From Candidatus Nealsonbacteria bacterium RBG_13_36_15 (GTDB lineage: Bacteria; Patescibacteriota; Minisyncoccia; Minisyncoccales; RBG-13-36-15): a DNA stretch of 23,592 nt. The position numbers were made by a program, and so were the translations under genes. The notes beneath the pieces were generated by a model. The model had not been told where the DNA came from, did not search any database, and saw only the letters and a list, made by a program, of their open reading frames with translations. Shown here one piece after another: positions 6,738-13,364 of the stretch; position 1 is the stretch's first letter; every line of letters begins with the position of its first letter. The stretch spans positions 1 through 23,592 of the forward strand of contig MHLV01000017.1 of the NCBI GenBank assembly GCA_001819145.1, given 5' to 3'.

Positions 6738-8772
6738 AATCTTTATTTGAACACCTTACTTTTTTCCATTTAGTTATAATAAAGGGCGATCCACATTTCG
6801 GACAGTTTTTTCCAATTAACTTTTCCCAAGAAGCAAAGTCGCAATCTGGCCAAAGAGAACATCCATAGAAGATTTTTTTGTTCTTTGTTCTCCTCTCAAC
6901 TATTTCACCCTCTTTACATTTTGGGCATTTAACATTCAGAGATTTCGGGATGTGTTTTTTATAGCGGCATTTTGGAAAGCTTGAACAAGCATAAAATTCT
7001 CCAAATCGGCTTATTCTAATCAATAACTTAGCTCCACAGTCGGGGCACACCTCATTAGTTTCTTTCGCAATCAAATTATTTTTAGAAACTTCTCTGCGCT
7101 TATTTTTTAAATTTTCATTAAAGGGCAGGTAGAATTTCTCAATAGTTGATACCCATTTTGTTTTTGCCTGGGCAATTTTATCTAAGTTTTCTTCCATTTC
7201 TGCTGTGAAGCTGACATTAACAATTTGAGAGAAATTTTCAACCAAAAGATCATTTACTATTAATCCAATTCGGGTTGGCTTAAATTTTCTATTTTCGTCT
7301 TTCTCAGCATAATTTCTATCTTGAATAGTGGCTAATATTGGAGCATAAGTTGATGGCCGGCCGATTCCTTTTTCTTCCAGAGTCTTAATTAAGGTTGCTT
7401 CAGTATATCTTGAGGGAGGCTGAGTGAAGTGCTGGGAGGGGGTAAGTTTTATAAGTTCTAAAATTTCATTGTTTTTTAAAGAAGGTAAGTTTCTTTCTTC
7501 CATTTTTGCTGGATAAACTTTTAAAAAACCGTCAAATTTTAAAACTTGGCCAGTAGCTCTAAAAGTATAATTCTTGGCTGAAATATTAACAGCAGTTGCG
7601 TCAAAAACAGCTTGGCTCATCTGGCAGGCAATAAATCTTCGCCAGATTAGATCATAAAGCCTGAATTGATTATCGTCTAATTTGGCCTGTATCTTTAATT
7701 TTTCTGGAGTTTTTTCTGGATAAGTTGGACGAATAGCTTCATGAGCTTCTTGGGCCCTACCCTTAGTTTTATATTTTTTCAAAAAACCTGCCCAGTATTC
7801 TTTACCATATTGCTTTATGAGAAATTCTTTAGCAGCAAACAATGACAAATCAGAAAGATTGAGGGAATCAGATCTGTGGTAAGTGATAAAACCGCGCTCG
7901 TAAAGATTTTGGGCTATCCGCATTGTAAATTTTGCAGAAAAATGAAATCTTTTCCAAGATTCTTGTTGTAAGGTGCTGGTGGTAAAAGGTGGCAAGGGAC
8001 TCCTTTTCGTTTCTTTCTGATCAATGTCAATTACTTTGTATTCTGCCCCATTTAGATCATTAACGATTTTATCAGCTTCTTTTTTTGTTTTGATTCCTAA
8101 TTTCGGGACGATCTTCCCATCTTTTTTAATAAGAAAAGCCGTAAATTCAATTTTTTGCCCCTTATTCTGTGCTTCTTGTTTCTCTAGCAAGGCTTCAATA
8201 TTCCAATATTCTTGGGGGACGAAATTTTCAATATCTCTTTCTCTGTCAACCACTAATTTTACAGTTACAGATTGCACCCTGCCAGCCGATAATCCTCTAG
8301 CTACTTTTTGCCATAAAAATGGCGATAATTTATAACCAACAATGCGGTCTAACACTCTTCTGGCTTGTTGGGCATCAACCAGATTTATATTAACTTTTCT
8401 TGGCTTTTTTAAAGCTTCTCCAATTGCTTTCTTTGTAATCTCATGGAAAACAATTCTTTGATAAGGTTTTTTGCCGTTAAGATTTAAAACCTGAATTAGA
8501 TGCCAGGCAATAGATTCTCCCTCTCTGTCTTCGTCGGTAGCCAAGATCACAGATTTTGCTTTTTTGGCTTCCTGCTTCAGTGTTTGAATTATTTTCTTAA
8601 TTCTGGGAATAACAATATATTTTGGCTTAAAATCGTTCTTAATGTCAATACCAAGCTCATCTGCTGGCAAATCTCTAATATGGCCATAAGAAGACAAGAC
8701 CTTATAATTTCGGCCTAAAAATTGCTGGATAGTTTTAGATTTAGTGGGGGATTCAACGATTACTAATTGCAT
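6709..8772 (-). CDS. topA: DNA topoisomerase I
   Basis: A type IA topoisomerase that relaxes negative supercoils. The TOPRIM domain opens with QLVIVESPTKSKTI and has the metal site TDEDREGES; the catalytic tyrosine is in FITYHRSDS (Y300 counted from the ATG at 8778; usual ITYMRTDS). Two C-terminal Cys4 zinc ribbons are clear (CPDCGAKL...CSSFPKC and CPKCKEGE...CSLWPDC), with a third CPKCG...CSNKDC at the end. Two starts exist: 8778 and 8772. The GGGAGG SD is only 2 nt from the first but 8 nt from the second, so 8772 is chosen. The start overlaps the dprA 3' end and the stop overlaps the relA start, a coupled run. It is one of the few housekeeping genes here with a visible SD. Confidence 0.96.
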   Translation of the reverse strand: MQLVIVESPTKSKTIQQFLGRNYKVLSSYGHIRDLPADELGIDIKNDFKPKYIVIPRIKKIIQTLKQEAKKAKSVILATDEDREGESIAWHLIQVLNLNGKKPYQRIVFHEITKKAIGEALKKPRKVNINLVDAQQARRVLDRIVGYKLSPFLWQKVARGLSAGRVQSVTVKLVVDRERDIENFVPQEYWNIEALLEKQEAQNKGQKIEFTAFLIKKDGKIVPKLGIKTKKEADKIVNDLNGAEYKVIDIDQKETKRSPLPPFTTSTLQQESWKRFHFSAKFTMRIAQNLYERGFITYHRSDSLNLSDLSLFAAKEFLIKQYGKEYWAGFLKKYKTKGRAQEAHEAIRPTYPEKTPEKLKIQAKLDDNQFRLYDLIWRRFIACQMSQAVFDATAVNISAKNYTFRATGQVLKFDGFLKVYPAKMEERNLPSLKNNEILELIKLTPSQHFTQPPSRYTEATLIKTLEEKGIGRPSTYAPILATIQDRNYAEKDENRKFKPTRIGLIVNDLLVENFSQIVNVSFTAEMEENLDKIAQAKTKWVSTIEKFYLPFNENLKNKRREVSKNNLIAKETNEVCPDCGAKLLIRISRFGEFYACSSFPKCRYKKHIPKSLNVKCPKCKEGEIVERRTKNKKIFYGCSLWPDCDFASWEKLIGKNCPKCGSPFIITKWKKVRCSNKDCEQYAKHSE

Positions 8773-9619
8773 ATACATTACCTCCCAAATTCCTGACTCT
8801 GCCTTTTATTTCCAAAGACGACAGAGTGCTGGCTACAGTTGGGGCTTGCAGCTTTGTTTTTTCAATTATTTTATCAACGTATAAAGATTCTTCTTTTAAG
8901 GATTCTAAAATTAAATTCTCCTCTTTGGTTTCGCCGGCTATTATTCCGGTTTTGTCCCCAAGCGGTAGATTTAATTCTTTTAAAATATCATTTGCGCTAT
9001 CAATTAATTTTACCCCTTTCTTTATTAAATTATGCGGCCCTTTGGAATTGGAAGAATAGATTGAACCGGGAACAGCAAAAACTTTTTTTCCTTGTTTTAT
9101 CCCGAATTCAGCCGTAATTAAAGCACCCGATCTTTCTTTAGCTTCAACTACCAAAATTCCTAAAGATAAGCCGGCAATAATTCTATTTCTTTGGGGGAAA
9201 GTAAAATTGGTTCCTCGGGTTCCAGGCGGGTATTCAGAAACCAAGGCTCCACCCGTTTCAATAATTTTTTTAGCTAATTTTAGATTTGATTGGGGATAAA
9301 TAGTTTTTTCATCAATACCTGTTCCCAAAACAGCAATTGTTCTGCCCTTTCTTTCTAAAACTGCTTGGTGGGCAAAAGTATCTATGCCGGGCGCTAATCC
9401 CGAAATAATAGTTAAACCAGATTCAGCTAAATCGTTAGCCATTCCTAAAGCTACTTGTTTTCCGTAAGAAGAATAGCGTCTTGTTCCGACAATAGCAAAA
9501 CAAGATTCATTTGGTAAAATTTTACCCTTAACATAAAGCACTTTCGGTGGATCTTTGATTTTTCTTAAAATTTCTGGATAGTCCTTATCATCAGTGTTAA
9601 TTTTCTTTATTTCTTCCAT
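8753..9619 (-). CDS. dprA: DNA processing protein DprA (Smf)
   Basis: DprA binds incoming single-stranded DNA and loads RecA during natural transformation. The Rossmann-like core has FAIVGTRRYSSYG, the ISGLAPGIDTFAHQ motif, GTGIDEKTIYPQSN, SEYPPGTRG, FPQRNRIIAGLS and KKVFAVPGS. A C-terminal winged-helix-like segment (about 225-288) ends with RVRNLGGNVYAISNR. At 288 residues it is a short form without an N-terminal SAM-like domain. It starts with ATG at 9619 and only a weak AGAG precedes it. It is first in the dprA-topA-relA run and likely uses the minus-strand promoter at 9655-9683. DprA is widely kept in Patescibacteria, consistent with DNA uptake (family knowledge). Confidence 0.95.
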   Translation of the reverse strand: MEEIKKINTDDKDYPEILRKIKDPPKVLYVKGKILPNESCFAIVGTRRYSSYGKQVALGMANDLAESGLTIISGLAPGIDTFAHQAVLERKGRTIAVLGTGIDEKTIYPQSNLKLAKKIIETGGALVSEYPPGTRGTNFTFPQRNRIIAGLSLGILVVEAKERSGALITAEFGIKQGKKVFAVPGSIYSSNSKGPHNLIKKGVKLIDSANDILKELNLPLGDKTGIIAGETKEENLILESLKEESLYVDKIIEKTKLQAPTVASTLSSLEIKGRVRNLGGNVYAISNR

Positions 9620-9654
9620 TTCTCTAATTTAACATTATTTTTAAAAATTAAAAA

Positions 9655-9683
9655 ATTTGATGTTTCAATAGACTTAACGTCAA
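9655..9683 (-). promoter_or_regulatory. Putative promoter for dprA-topA-relA
   Basis: On the minus strand TTGACG (9678-9683), a 17-nt spacer and TCAAAT (9655-9660, 4 of 6). The -35 lies in the left arm of the inverted repeat 9679-9707. The 5' leader would be about 30 nt. Confidence 0.4.
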
Positions 9684-9707
9684 TCCTGAACCTGCCGAAG
9701 GATTGAC
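9679..9707. repeat. Inverted repeat between divergent promoters
   Basis: GTCAATCCT (9679-9687) and AGGATTGAC (9699-9707) are perfect 9-bp arms around an 11-nt centre. Each arm holds a TTGAC that serves as the -35 of a divergent promoter. It could be an operator for both genes or a dispersed palindromic repeat; the CCTGAACCTGCCGAAGG core resembles such repeats from memory. Confidence 0.8.
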
Positions 9708-9731
9708 ACCTTTTATCAAATAGTTTATCCT
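9703..9731 (+). promoter_or_regulatory. Putative sigma-70 promoter for the 9775 orphan gene
   Basis: Consensus -35 TTGACA (9703-9708), a 17-nt spacer and TATCCT (9726-9731, 4 of 6). The -35 overlaps the right arm of the inverted repeat. The 5' leader would be about 37 nt. Confidence 0.55.
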
Positions 9732-9774
9732 TTGGGTGGAGGGTTGTACTTGAACAAACGAAAGGGGGTAAGAG

Positions 9775-9993
9775 ATGAGTGCTACGACGGACAAAATCAA
9801 GGGGGCATCTTATCTATTAGAAGGACAAAAAGAGAGGTTGATAGCCGAAATAGGTGAAGATGAAGAAATTAACGATGAGAAGATGGAAGTAATTGACGAA
9901 ATTTTTCGCCAACTTCTTGGCGTACCGATAGACAACCTAACGCCGTCCGAGAGAAACGAAATAGATAGGATAATCCGAGAATTCAGGAATTAG
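9775..9993 (+). CDS. Small acidic orphan protein
   Basis: A 72-residue protein, unrecognised. It is strongly charged and probably all-helical: KERLIAEIGEDEEINDEKMEVIDEIFRQLLG, a short turn VPIDNLTPSE, then a helix RNEIDRIIREF. It has no Cys, no membrane segment and no signal peptide. The ATG has a good SD, AAAGGGGGT (9761-9769), ending 5 nt before it; this matches AAGGAGGT apart from one G-U wobble. It forms a single-gene unit with its own promoter and the terminator at 10014-10035, divergent from dprA. That layout supports a real expressed gene despite the lack of homology. A small regulatory or partner-binding role is possible but not shown. Confidence 0.75.
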   Translation: MSATTDKIKGASYLLEGQKERLIAEIGEDEEINDEKMEVIDEIFRQLLGVPIDNLTPSERNEIDRIIREFRN

Positions 9994-10013
9994 TTAGCAC
10001 CAACTTTGAAAAG

Positions 10014-10035
10014 GGCCGGAAATCCGGCCATTTTT
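10014..10035. terminator. Intrinsic terminator between the 9775 gene and mfd
   Basis: GGCCGGA-AA-TCCGGCC (10014-10029) is a 7-bp GC-rich stem followed by a T5 tract after one A (10031-10035). On the minus strand it is followed by CCTTTTC, so it can also end mfd, whose stop codon overlaps the T tract. Confidence 0.88.
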
Positions 10036-12019
10036 ATTTTCTTAATTTTTCAACAGCCTCCGAAAGCATCTGGCAATAAATGTTTAAACCGACTCGGTTT
10101 ATATTTCCAGACTGTTCTTTGCCTAAAATATTTCCTGTCCCCCTAATCTCCAAATCCTTTAAGGCAATTTGGTAGCCAGAGCCCAAAGCTTCAGCTTCTT
10201 TCAAGGCACCTAATCTCATTTTCGCTTTTTCAGAAAGTCGCTTGCCGTGTAAAAAATAAGCAAAGGCCTGCAAATGAGATCTGCCAATTCTTCCTCTTAT
10301 CTGATAAGCCTGAGCCAGTCCTAATTTTGCGCTATCTGCGACAATTAAAGTATTAACATTAGGCAGATCAATCCCGTTTTCAATTATTGTTGTTGTAACT
10401 AAAACATCAATTTTTTGCTGTTGGAAATTATCTATAACTTGAATAAGTTCTTTCTCTGTTAATCTGCCATGAGCAATTCCGATTTTAATTTTGGGCAATA
10501 ATTTCCCTAAAAATTCTCTCATTTTTTCAATCGTTTTGACTCGGTTAAAGAGAAAATAAATTTGTCCTTTTCTGAAAAGCTCTTTTTCAATAGCTTTTTT
10601 AATTATTTCTTTTTTAAAAGGAGAAATAAAAGTTTTAATTGGGAGCCTGCCTAAAGGGGGCGTTTTAATTAAGCTTATTTTTTTAAAAGAAGAAAGAGCC
10701 AAATAAAGAGTTCTGGGGATTGGAGTAGCAGAGAGTGACAGGATATCAAGATTGGCCCTGATTTTTTTAAACTTTTCTTTTTGTTTTACTCCAAATCTGT
10801 GTTCGTCATCAATAATTAAAAGGCCAAGTTTTGCCTCATGGGAGCCTTCGGTTTTTTCTGTAAATTGTATATCTTTTGACAGTAACCTGTGGGTACCGAT
10901 AACAAAATCAACTTTACCGGTGTTTAATTCTTTAACAATTTCTCTCTGCTCTTTTTTTGTTTGAAGGCGGGAAAGTAATTTAATTCTTATGGGCAGGCTT
11001 TTTAATCTTTTTTTGAAATTTTGAAAATGCTGATGGGCTAAAATAGTAGTTGGACAAATCATTGCTACTTGATGACCAGACTTTACTACTTTTATCATTG
11101 CTCTTATTGCTACCTCTGTTTTGCCAAAACCCACATCGCCGCATAAAATTCTATCCATTGGTCGATTGCTTTCCAAGTCTTTTTTTATCTCTTCAATTGC
11201 TTCAATTTGGTCTGGGGTTTCAAAGTATTGAAACCCGGAAGCTAATTGTAAATCTATTTCATCTTCTGGCAAGTAGGGAGGGCGGGCAACTATTTCTCTG
11301 TTGGCCGCAATCTCTAAAAGCTCTTTGGCCAGTTTTTCAGCTTCTATTTTTATTTTTCTTTTTGTTTTTTGCCAAAGCTGGCTTCCCAATCTTGAAATTT
11401 TCGGTTCCCTAAAACCGATATAACGCGAAAGCTTTCTTTCCAAACCTAAGGGAACATAAAGCTTGTCTCCGGCTGCGTATTCTAACTGGTAATATGACTG
11501 GTTATTAATTATTAACTGTTGGCTATAAATTCCTATGCCATGATCTAAATGAACCAAATAATCACCCGGTTTAATTCCCTTCAAATCAGAAAATATCTTT
11601 TGGGACTTCAATCGCTTTTTTAAAATTTCTCTTGACTTTTTTTCGTCTTCAACGGCTATTTCTAATTTTTCAATATTTTCAATTTTGTTGCCAAAAAATT
11701 CAAAAAGAAAAACTCGGTTTGAATTTAAAGGAAAGACTTCAACTAAGTTTCCTCTTTGCGAAAATTCTCCCGGATCTTCAATCTTTAATACTTTCTCATA
11801 TCCCATTTCATCAAGTTTTCTTAAAAGTTGGGAAAGACCAAGAATTTGTCCCCTTTCAAGAAGCAATGTATTATTCTCAAAAAATGATTGGGTTTTTCTG
11901 GCAACTAAAATTTTTGAAAGATTTTCTTCAAACCAAAGATTCCCCTTATTTAAAAAATAGGGGATGAGACCGACAATTAAAATCTTATCAACAGCAATAT
12001 TAGCCACGCTCCTTGACAA
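10034..12019 (-). CDS. mfd: Shortened transcription-repair coupling factor (Mfd)
   Basis: Mfd is a DNA translocase that dislodges stalled RNA polymerase. This copy has 661 residues against about 1150. It begins inside the UvrB-like module: only the D1b-like end is left (RKLDEMGYEKV, EDPGEFSQRGNLVEVFP). It keeps the RNA-polymerase-interacting domain (PGDYLVHLDHGIGIY, YAAGDKLYVPLG) and both helicase lobes: GDVGFGKTE, CPTTILAHQHF, GTHRLLS, SATPIPRTLYL, NGIDLPNVNT, QIRGRIGRS and the TRG region ending EQSGNINRVGLNIYCQ. It stops there, so the autoinhibitory D7 domain is absent. Walker B reads IIDDEHRFGV, while E. coli has DEEHRFGV. The start is uncertain: TTG at 12019 is 8 nt from the predicted TSS, GTG at 12007 is too close to the AAGGAG at 12009-12014, and an ATT at 11998 has ideal spacing. 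Confidence 0.92.
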   Translation of the reverse strand: MSRSVANIAVDKILIVGLIPYFLNKGNLWFEENLSKILVARKTQSFFENNTLLLERGQILGLSQLLRKLDEMGYEKVLKIEDPGEFSQRGNLVEVFPLNSNRVFLFEFFGNKIENIEKLEIAVEDEKKSREILKKRLKSQKIFSDLKGIKPGDYLVHLDHGIGIYSQQLIINNQSYYQLEYAAGDKLYVPLGLERKLSRYIGFREPKISRLGSQLWQKTKRKIKIEAEKLAKELLEIAANREIVARPPYLPEDEIDLQLASGFQYFETPDQIEAIEEIKKDLESNRPMDRILCGDVGFGKTEVAIRAMIKVVKSGHQVAMICPTTILAHQHFQNFKKRLKSLPIRIKLLSRLQTKKEQREIVKELNTGKVDFVIGTHRLLSKDIQFTEKTEGSHEAKLGLLIIDDEHRFGVKQKEKFKKIRANLDILSLSATPIPRTLYLALSSFKKISLIKTPPLGRLPIKTFISPFKKEIIKKAIEKELFRKGQIYFLFNRVKTIEKMREFLGKLLPKIKIGIAHGRLTEKELIQVIDNFQQQKIDVLVTTTIIENGIDLPNVNTLIVADSAKLGLAQAYQIRGRIGRSHLQAFAYFLHGKRLSEKAKMRLGALKEAEALGSGYQIALKDLEIRGTGNILGKEQSGNINRVGLNIYCQMLSEAVEKLRK

Positions 12020-12041
12020 TTTTATATAGTTGGATTATAAT
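12013..12041 (+). promoter_or_regulatory. Consensus sigma-70 promoter for the leader RNA / 12258 gene
   Basis: TTGACA (12013-12018), a 17-nt spacer and TATAAT (12036-12041): both boxes and the spacing are perfect consensus. Transcription would start near 12048, about 210 nt before the GTG at 12258. It overlaps the mfd promoter and start region. Confidence 0.85.
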
Positions 12042-12063
12042 AAAATATTTATAGGATAGTCAA
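12034..12063 (-). promoter_or_regulatory. Promoter for mfd, sharing its -10 with the opposite promoter
   Basis: On the minus strand TTGACT (12058-12063), an 18-nt spacer and TATAAT (12034-12039). The palindromic ATTATAAT (12034-12041) provides the -10 on both strands, so the two promoters are symmetric about one melting region. The mfd leader would be only about 8 nt to the TTG. Confidence 0.75.
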
Positions 12064-12257
12064 ATTTTATTTTATATTTTATTATTTTTATTCCCCAGCC
12101 TGCCTATCAGTGGCGAAATTTATAGGCAATCCCTCCTTAGCCTAAAGTAGCCGAAAGTCCAGGGATTTAAAAGTTATCTTTTAAGATTCCTGGCGCTGAT
12201 AGGTAGACTGGAGGATAAAAGTTCTTTTTTATCTCTAGCGTGGAAGGAGGAGAAAGC
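12048..12257 (+). promoter_or_regulatory. Structured 5' leader, candidate riboregulator with anti-SD loop
   Basis: After an AT-rich stretch, P1 pairs CCAGCCTGCCTATCAG (12095-12110) with CTGATAGGTAGACTGG (12196-12211): 15 of 16 pairs including one G-U. P1 encloses two hairpins. P2 is TAGGC/GCCTA (12123-12127/12140-12144) with loop AATCCCTCCTTA. P3 is a long hairpin, CCAGG plus a TTAAAAG/CTTTTAA stem (12159-12193). The junctions are rich in GAAA. The P2 loop contains CCTCCTT (12132-12138), the exact complement of the SD AAGGAGG (12244-12250), and AATCCCT (12128-12134), which can instead pair with AGGGATT (12161-12167) in P3. A weak AT hairpin (12214-12233) follows. I do not recognise a known riboswitch class. 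The imperfect 16-nt ends could also be terminal repeats of a small MITE-like element. Confidence 0.6.
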
Positions 12258-12629
12258 GTGAGAATATCTGAAATAAAGGGTTTGCTGGCAGGCGCTTTAG
12301 AGGTTCCTGACGATCGTTCTAAGTTGGGGAGAAGGTTGTTTGTCCTGAAAAGCGAAAGAATTTCCTCAAGAAGAAATTCAGCAAAAATTTTGGATACGCT
12401 CATTATATCTGAAGCTCTTAAAAATATCTGGGACGAGTTTATAATAATTTTAAAGATAAAAGGAAGACGCTTGGACGCAAGAGTTCAATTGCGCGATATC
12501 GATCTGCTGATAAATAAAGTTACCAGATATTTTGCCTTTTCAAATAGATATCCCGAATTTAAAGAGGAGGTCGCCAAAGTGAGGCAAAGGTTTTTCAGGG
12601 CAATTGATTCCATCGTAGAGAGAATTTAA
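12258..12629 (+). CDS. Small basic orphan protein
   Basis: A 123-residue protein, unrecognised. It is rich in Arg/Lys and predicted mostly helical: MRISEIKGLLAGAL, RSKLGRRLFVLKSERISSRRNSAKILDTL, ALKNIWDEFIIILKIKGRRL, LRDIDLLINKVTRYFAF and a final helix EEVAKVRQRFFRAIDSIVERI. It has no cysteines, signal peptide or clear membrane segment; a nucleic-acid or RNA-binding role fits the charge but is not shown. The GTG at 12258 is chosen because AAGGAGG (12244-12250) sits 7 nt before it; the in-frame GTG at 12240 lies upstream of that SD. The stop overlaps the terminator stem. It is a single-gene unit with a consensus promoter and a long structured leader, divergent from mfd. Confidence 0.75.
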   Translation: MRISEIKGLLAGALEVPDDRSKLGRRLFVLKSERISSRRNSAKILDTLIISEALKNIWDEFIIILKIKGRRLDARVQLRDIDLLINKVTRYFAFSNRYPEFKEEVAKVRQRFFRAIDSIVERI

Positions 12630-12650
12630 CTGGCCAGCAGGCCAGTTTTT
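12628..12650 (+). terminator. Intrinsic terminator of the 12258 unit
   Basis: AACTGGCC (12628-12635), loop AGCA and GGCCAGTT (12640-12647) run into TTT, giving a T5 tract (12646-12650). The stem overlaps the stop codon. On the minus strand no T tract follows, so it serves the plus strand. Confidence 0.88.
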
Positions 12651-12651
12651 G

Positions 12652-13218
12652 TTAATTATGCTGATTAGATGCTCTTTCCAAACCCTCTTTTAAAATTGTT
12701 TTAATTGCTAAACAAACTTTTTTAAGAATGCTTTTAGTGATTTTCTCTTCAGTTTTGCTAAATTTTTGAAGCACATATTTTTCAATTATCCGCGGCTTTC
12801 CTGTTTCTGGCCGAATTCCTATCCTTAATCTGATAAAATTTTTTGTTCTTAAATCTTTAATTATTGAATTTACCCCCTTATGGCCGGCAGCTCCTCTATC
12901 TTTGGCAATTCTAATTTTACCTAAAGGTAGGTCAATATCATCGTGAATAACAAGAATATCCCCTGGTTTTAAATTGTGCTTTTTAAAAGCATATTTTACT
13001 GCTTGACCAGAGTTATTCATAAAGACCAAAGGTTTTATTATCTCTATTTTCTTGCCTGCCACTTCTTTTTTTGTATAAAGGCACAAATTACTCTTACTCT
13101 TTTTCCAGTCGGGAAAATCGTTTTTTTTCAAGAATTCGTCAACTACTAAGAAACCAATATTGTGACGTGTCCCATTAAATTTTTTACCTGGGTTGCCAAG
13201 GCCGACAATTAAAATCAT
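12652..13218 (-). CDS. pth: Peptidyl-tRNA hydrolase
   Basis: Pth releases peptides from dropped-off peptidyl-tRNA. Motifs: LIVGLGNPG with the conserved Asn, GTRHNIGF with the catalytic His, VFMNNSGQAV (usual TFMNLSG), IHDDIDLPLGKIR with the conserved Asp, and FIRLRIGIRP. The usual GGHNG reads AGHKG, so the Asn equivalent to E. coli N114 is Lys. The start at 13218 (MILIVGLGNPG) is chosen over the upstream ATG at 13239, because that ATG lies directly beside the -10 TATAAT (13240-13245), upstream of the expected transcript start, and family members start at this point. The length is 188 residues. It lacks an SD, with a leader of about 15 nt. It is divergent from lepB. Confidence 0.95.
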   Translation of the reverse strand: MILIVGLGNPGKKFNGTRHNIGFLVVDEFLKKNDFPDWKKSKSNLCLYTKKEVAGKKIEIIKPLVFMNNSGQAVKYAFKKHNLKPGDILVIHDDIDLPLGKIRIAKDRGAAGHKGVNSIIKDLRTKNFIRLRIGIRPETGKPRIIEKYVLQKFSKTEEKITKSILKKVCLAIKTILKEGLERASNQHN

Positions 13219-13239
13219 AATAAATTTATTTGTAACCAT

Positions 13240-13268
13240 ATTATATCATTTTTCTCAACCCGTACCAA
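13240..13268 (-). promoter_or_regulatory. pth: Promoter for pth
   Basis: On the minus strand TTGGTA (13263-13268, 4 of 6), a 17-nt spacer and TATAAT (13240-13245, perfect). The expected transcript start is near 13233, which fixes the pth start at 13218. Confidence 0.65.
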
Positions 13269-13326
13269 GAAAGGCAGGCCTTCTATTTTGTGTTAAAAAA
13301 GAAGATATTTGTTATTTATTGTAAGC

Positions 13327-13355
13327 TTGGCAAATTAAAAAATTTCAGCTATAAT
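13327..13355 (+). promoter_or_regulatory. lepB: Promoter for lepB, implying a near-leaderless mRNA
   Basis: TTGGCA (13327-13332, 5 of 6), a 17-nt spacer and TATAAT (13350-13355, perfect). The expected start of transcription is near 13362, only about 3 nt before the ATG at 13365. Confidence 0.75.
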
Positions 13356-13364
13356 AAGATAGCT

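Noticed and set aside
12095..12211. Known riboswitch classes (c-di-GMP, cobalamin, TPP, THF and others)
   Set aside because: Remembered core motifs do not match; short similarities such as GCCTAAAG or GCCACTG (reverse strand) lack the rest of the consensus. A covariance search would be decisive.
12240..12257. Upstream GTG of the 12258 gene
   Set aside because: It precedes the AAGGAGG Shine-Dalgarno, which is correctly spaced for GTG 12258.
13290..13364. Upstream ATG of lepB
   Set aside because: It lies upstream of the TATAAT promoter at 13350-13355, so it would not be in the mRNA, and the extra residues do not fit signal peptidase I.
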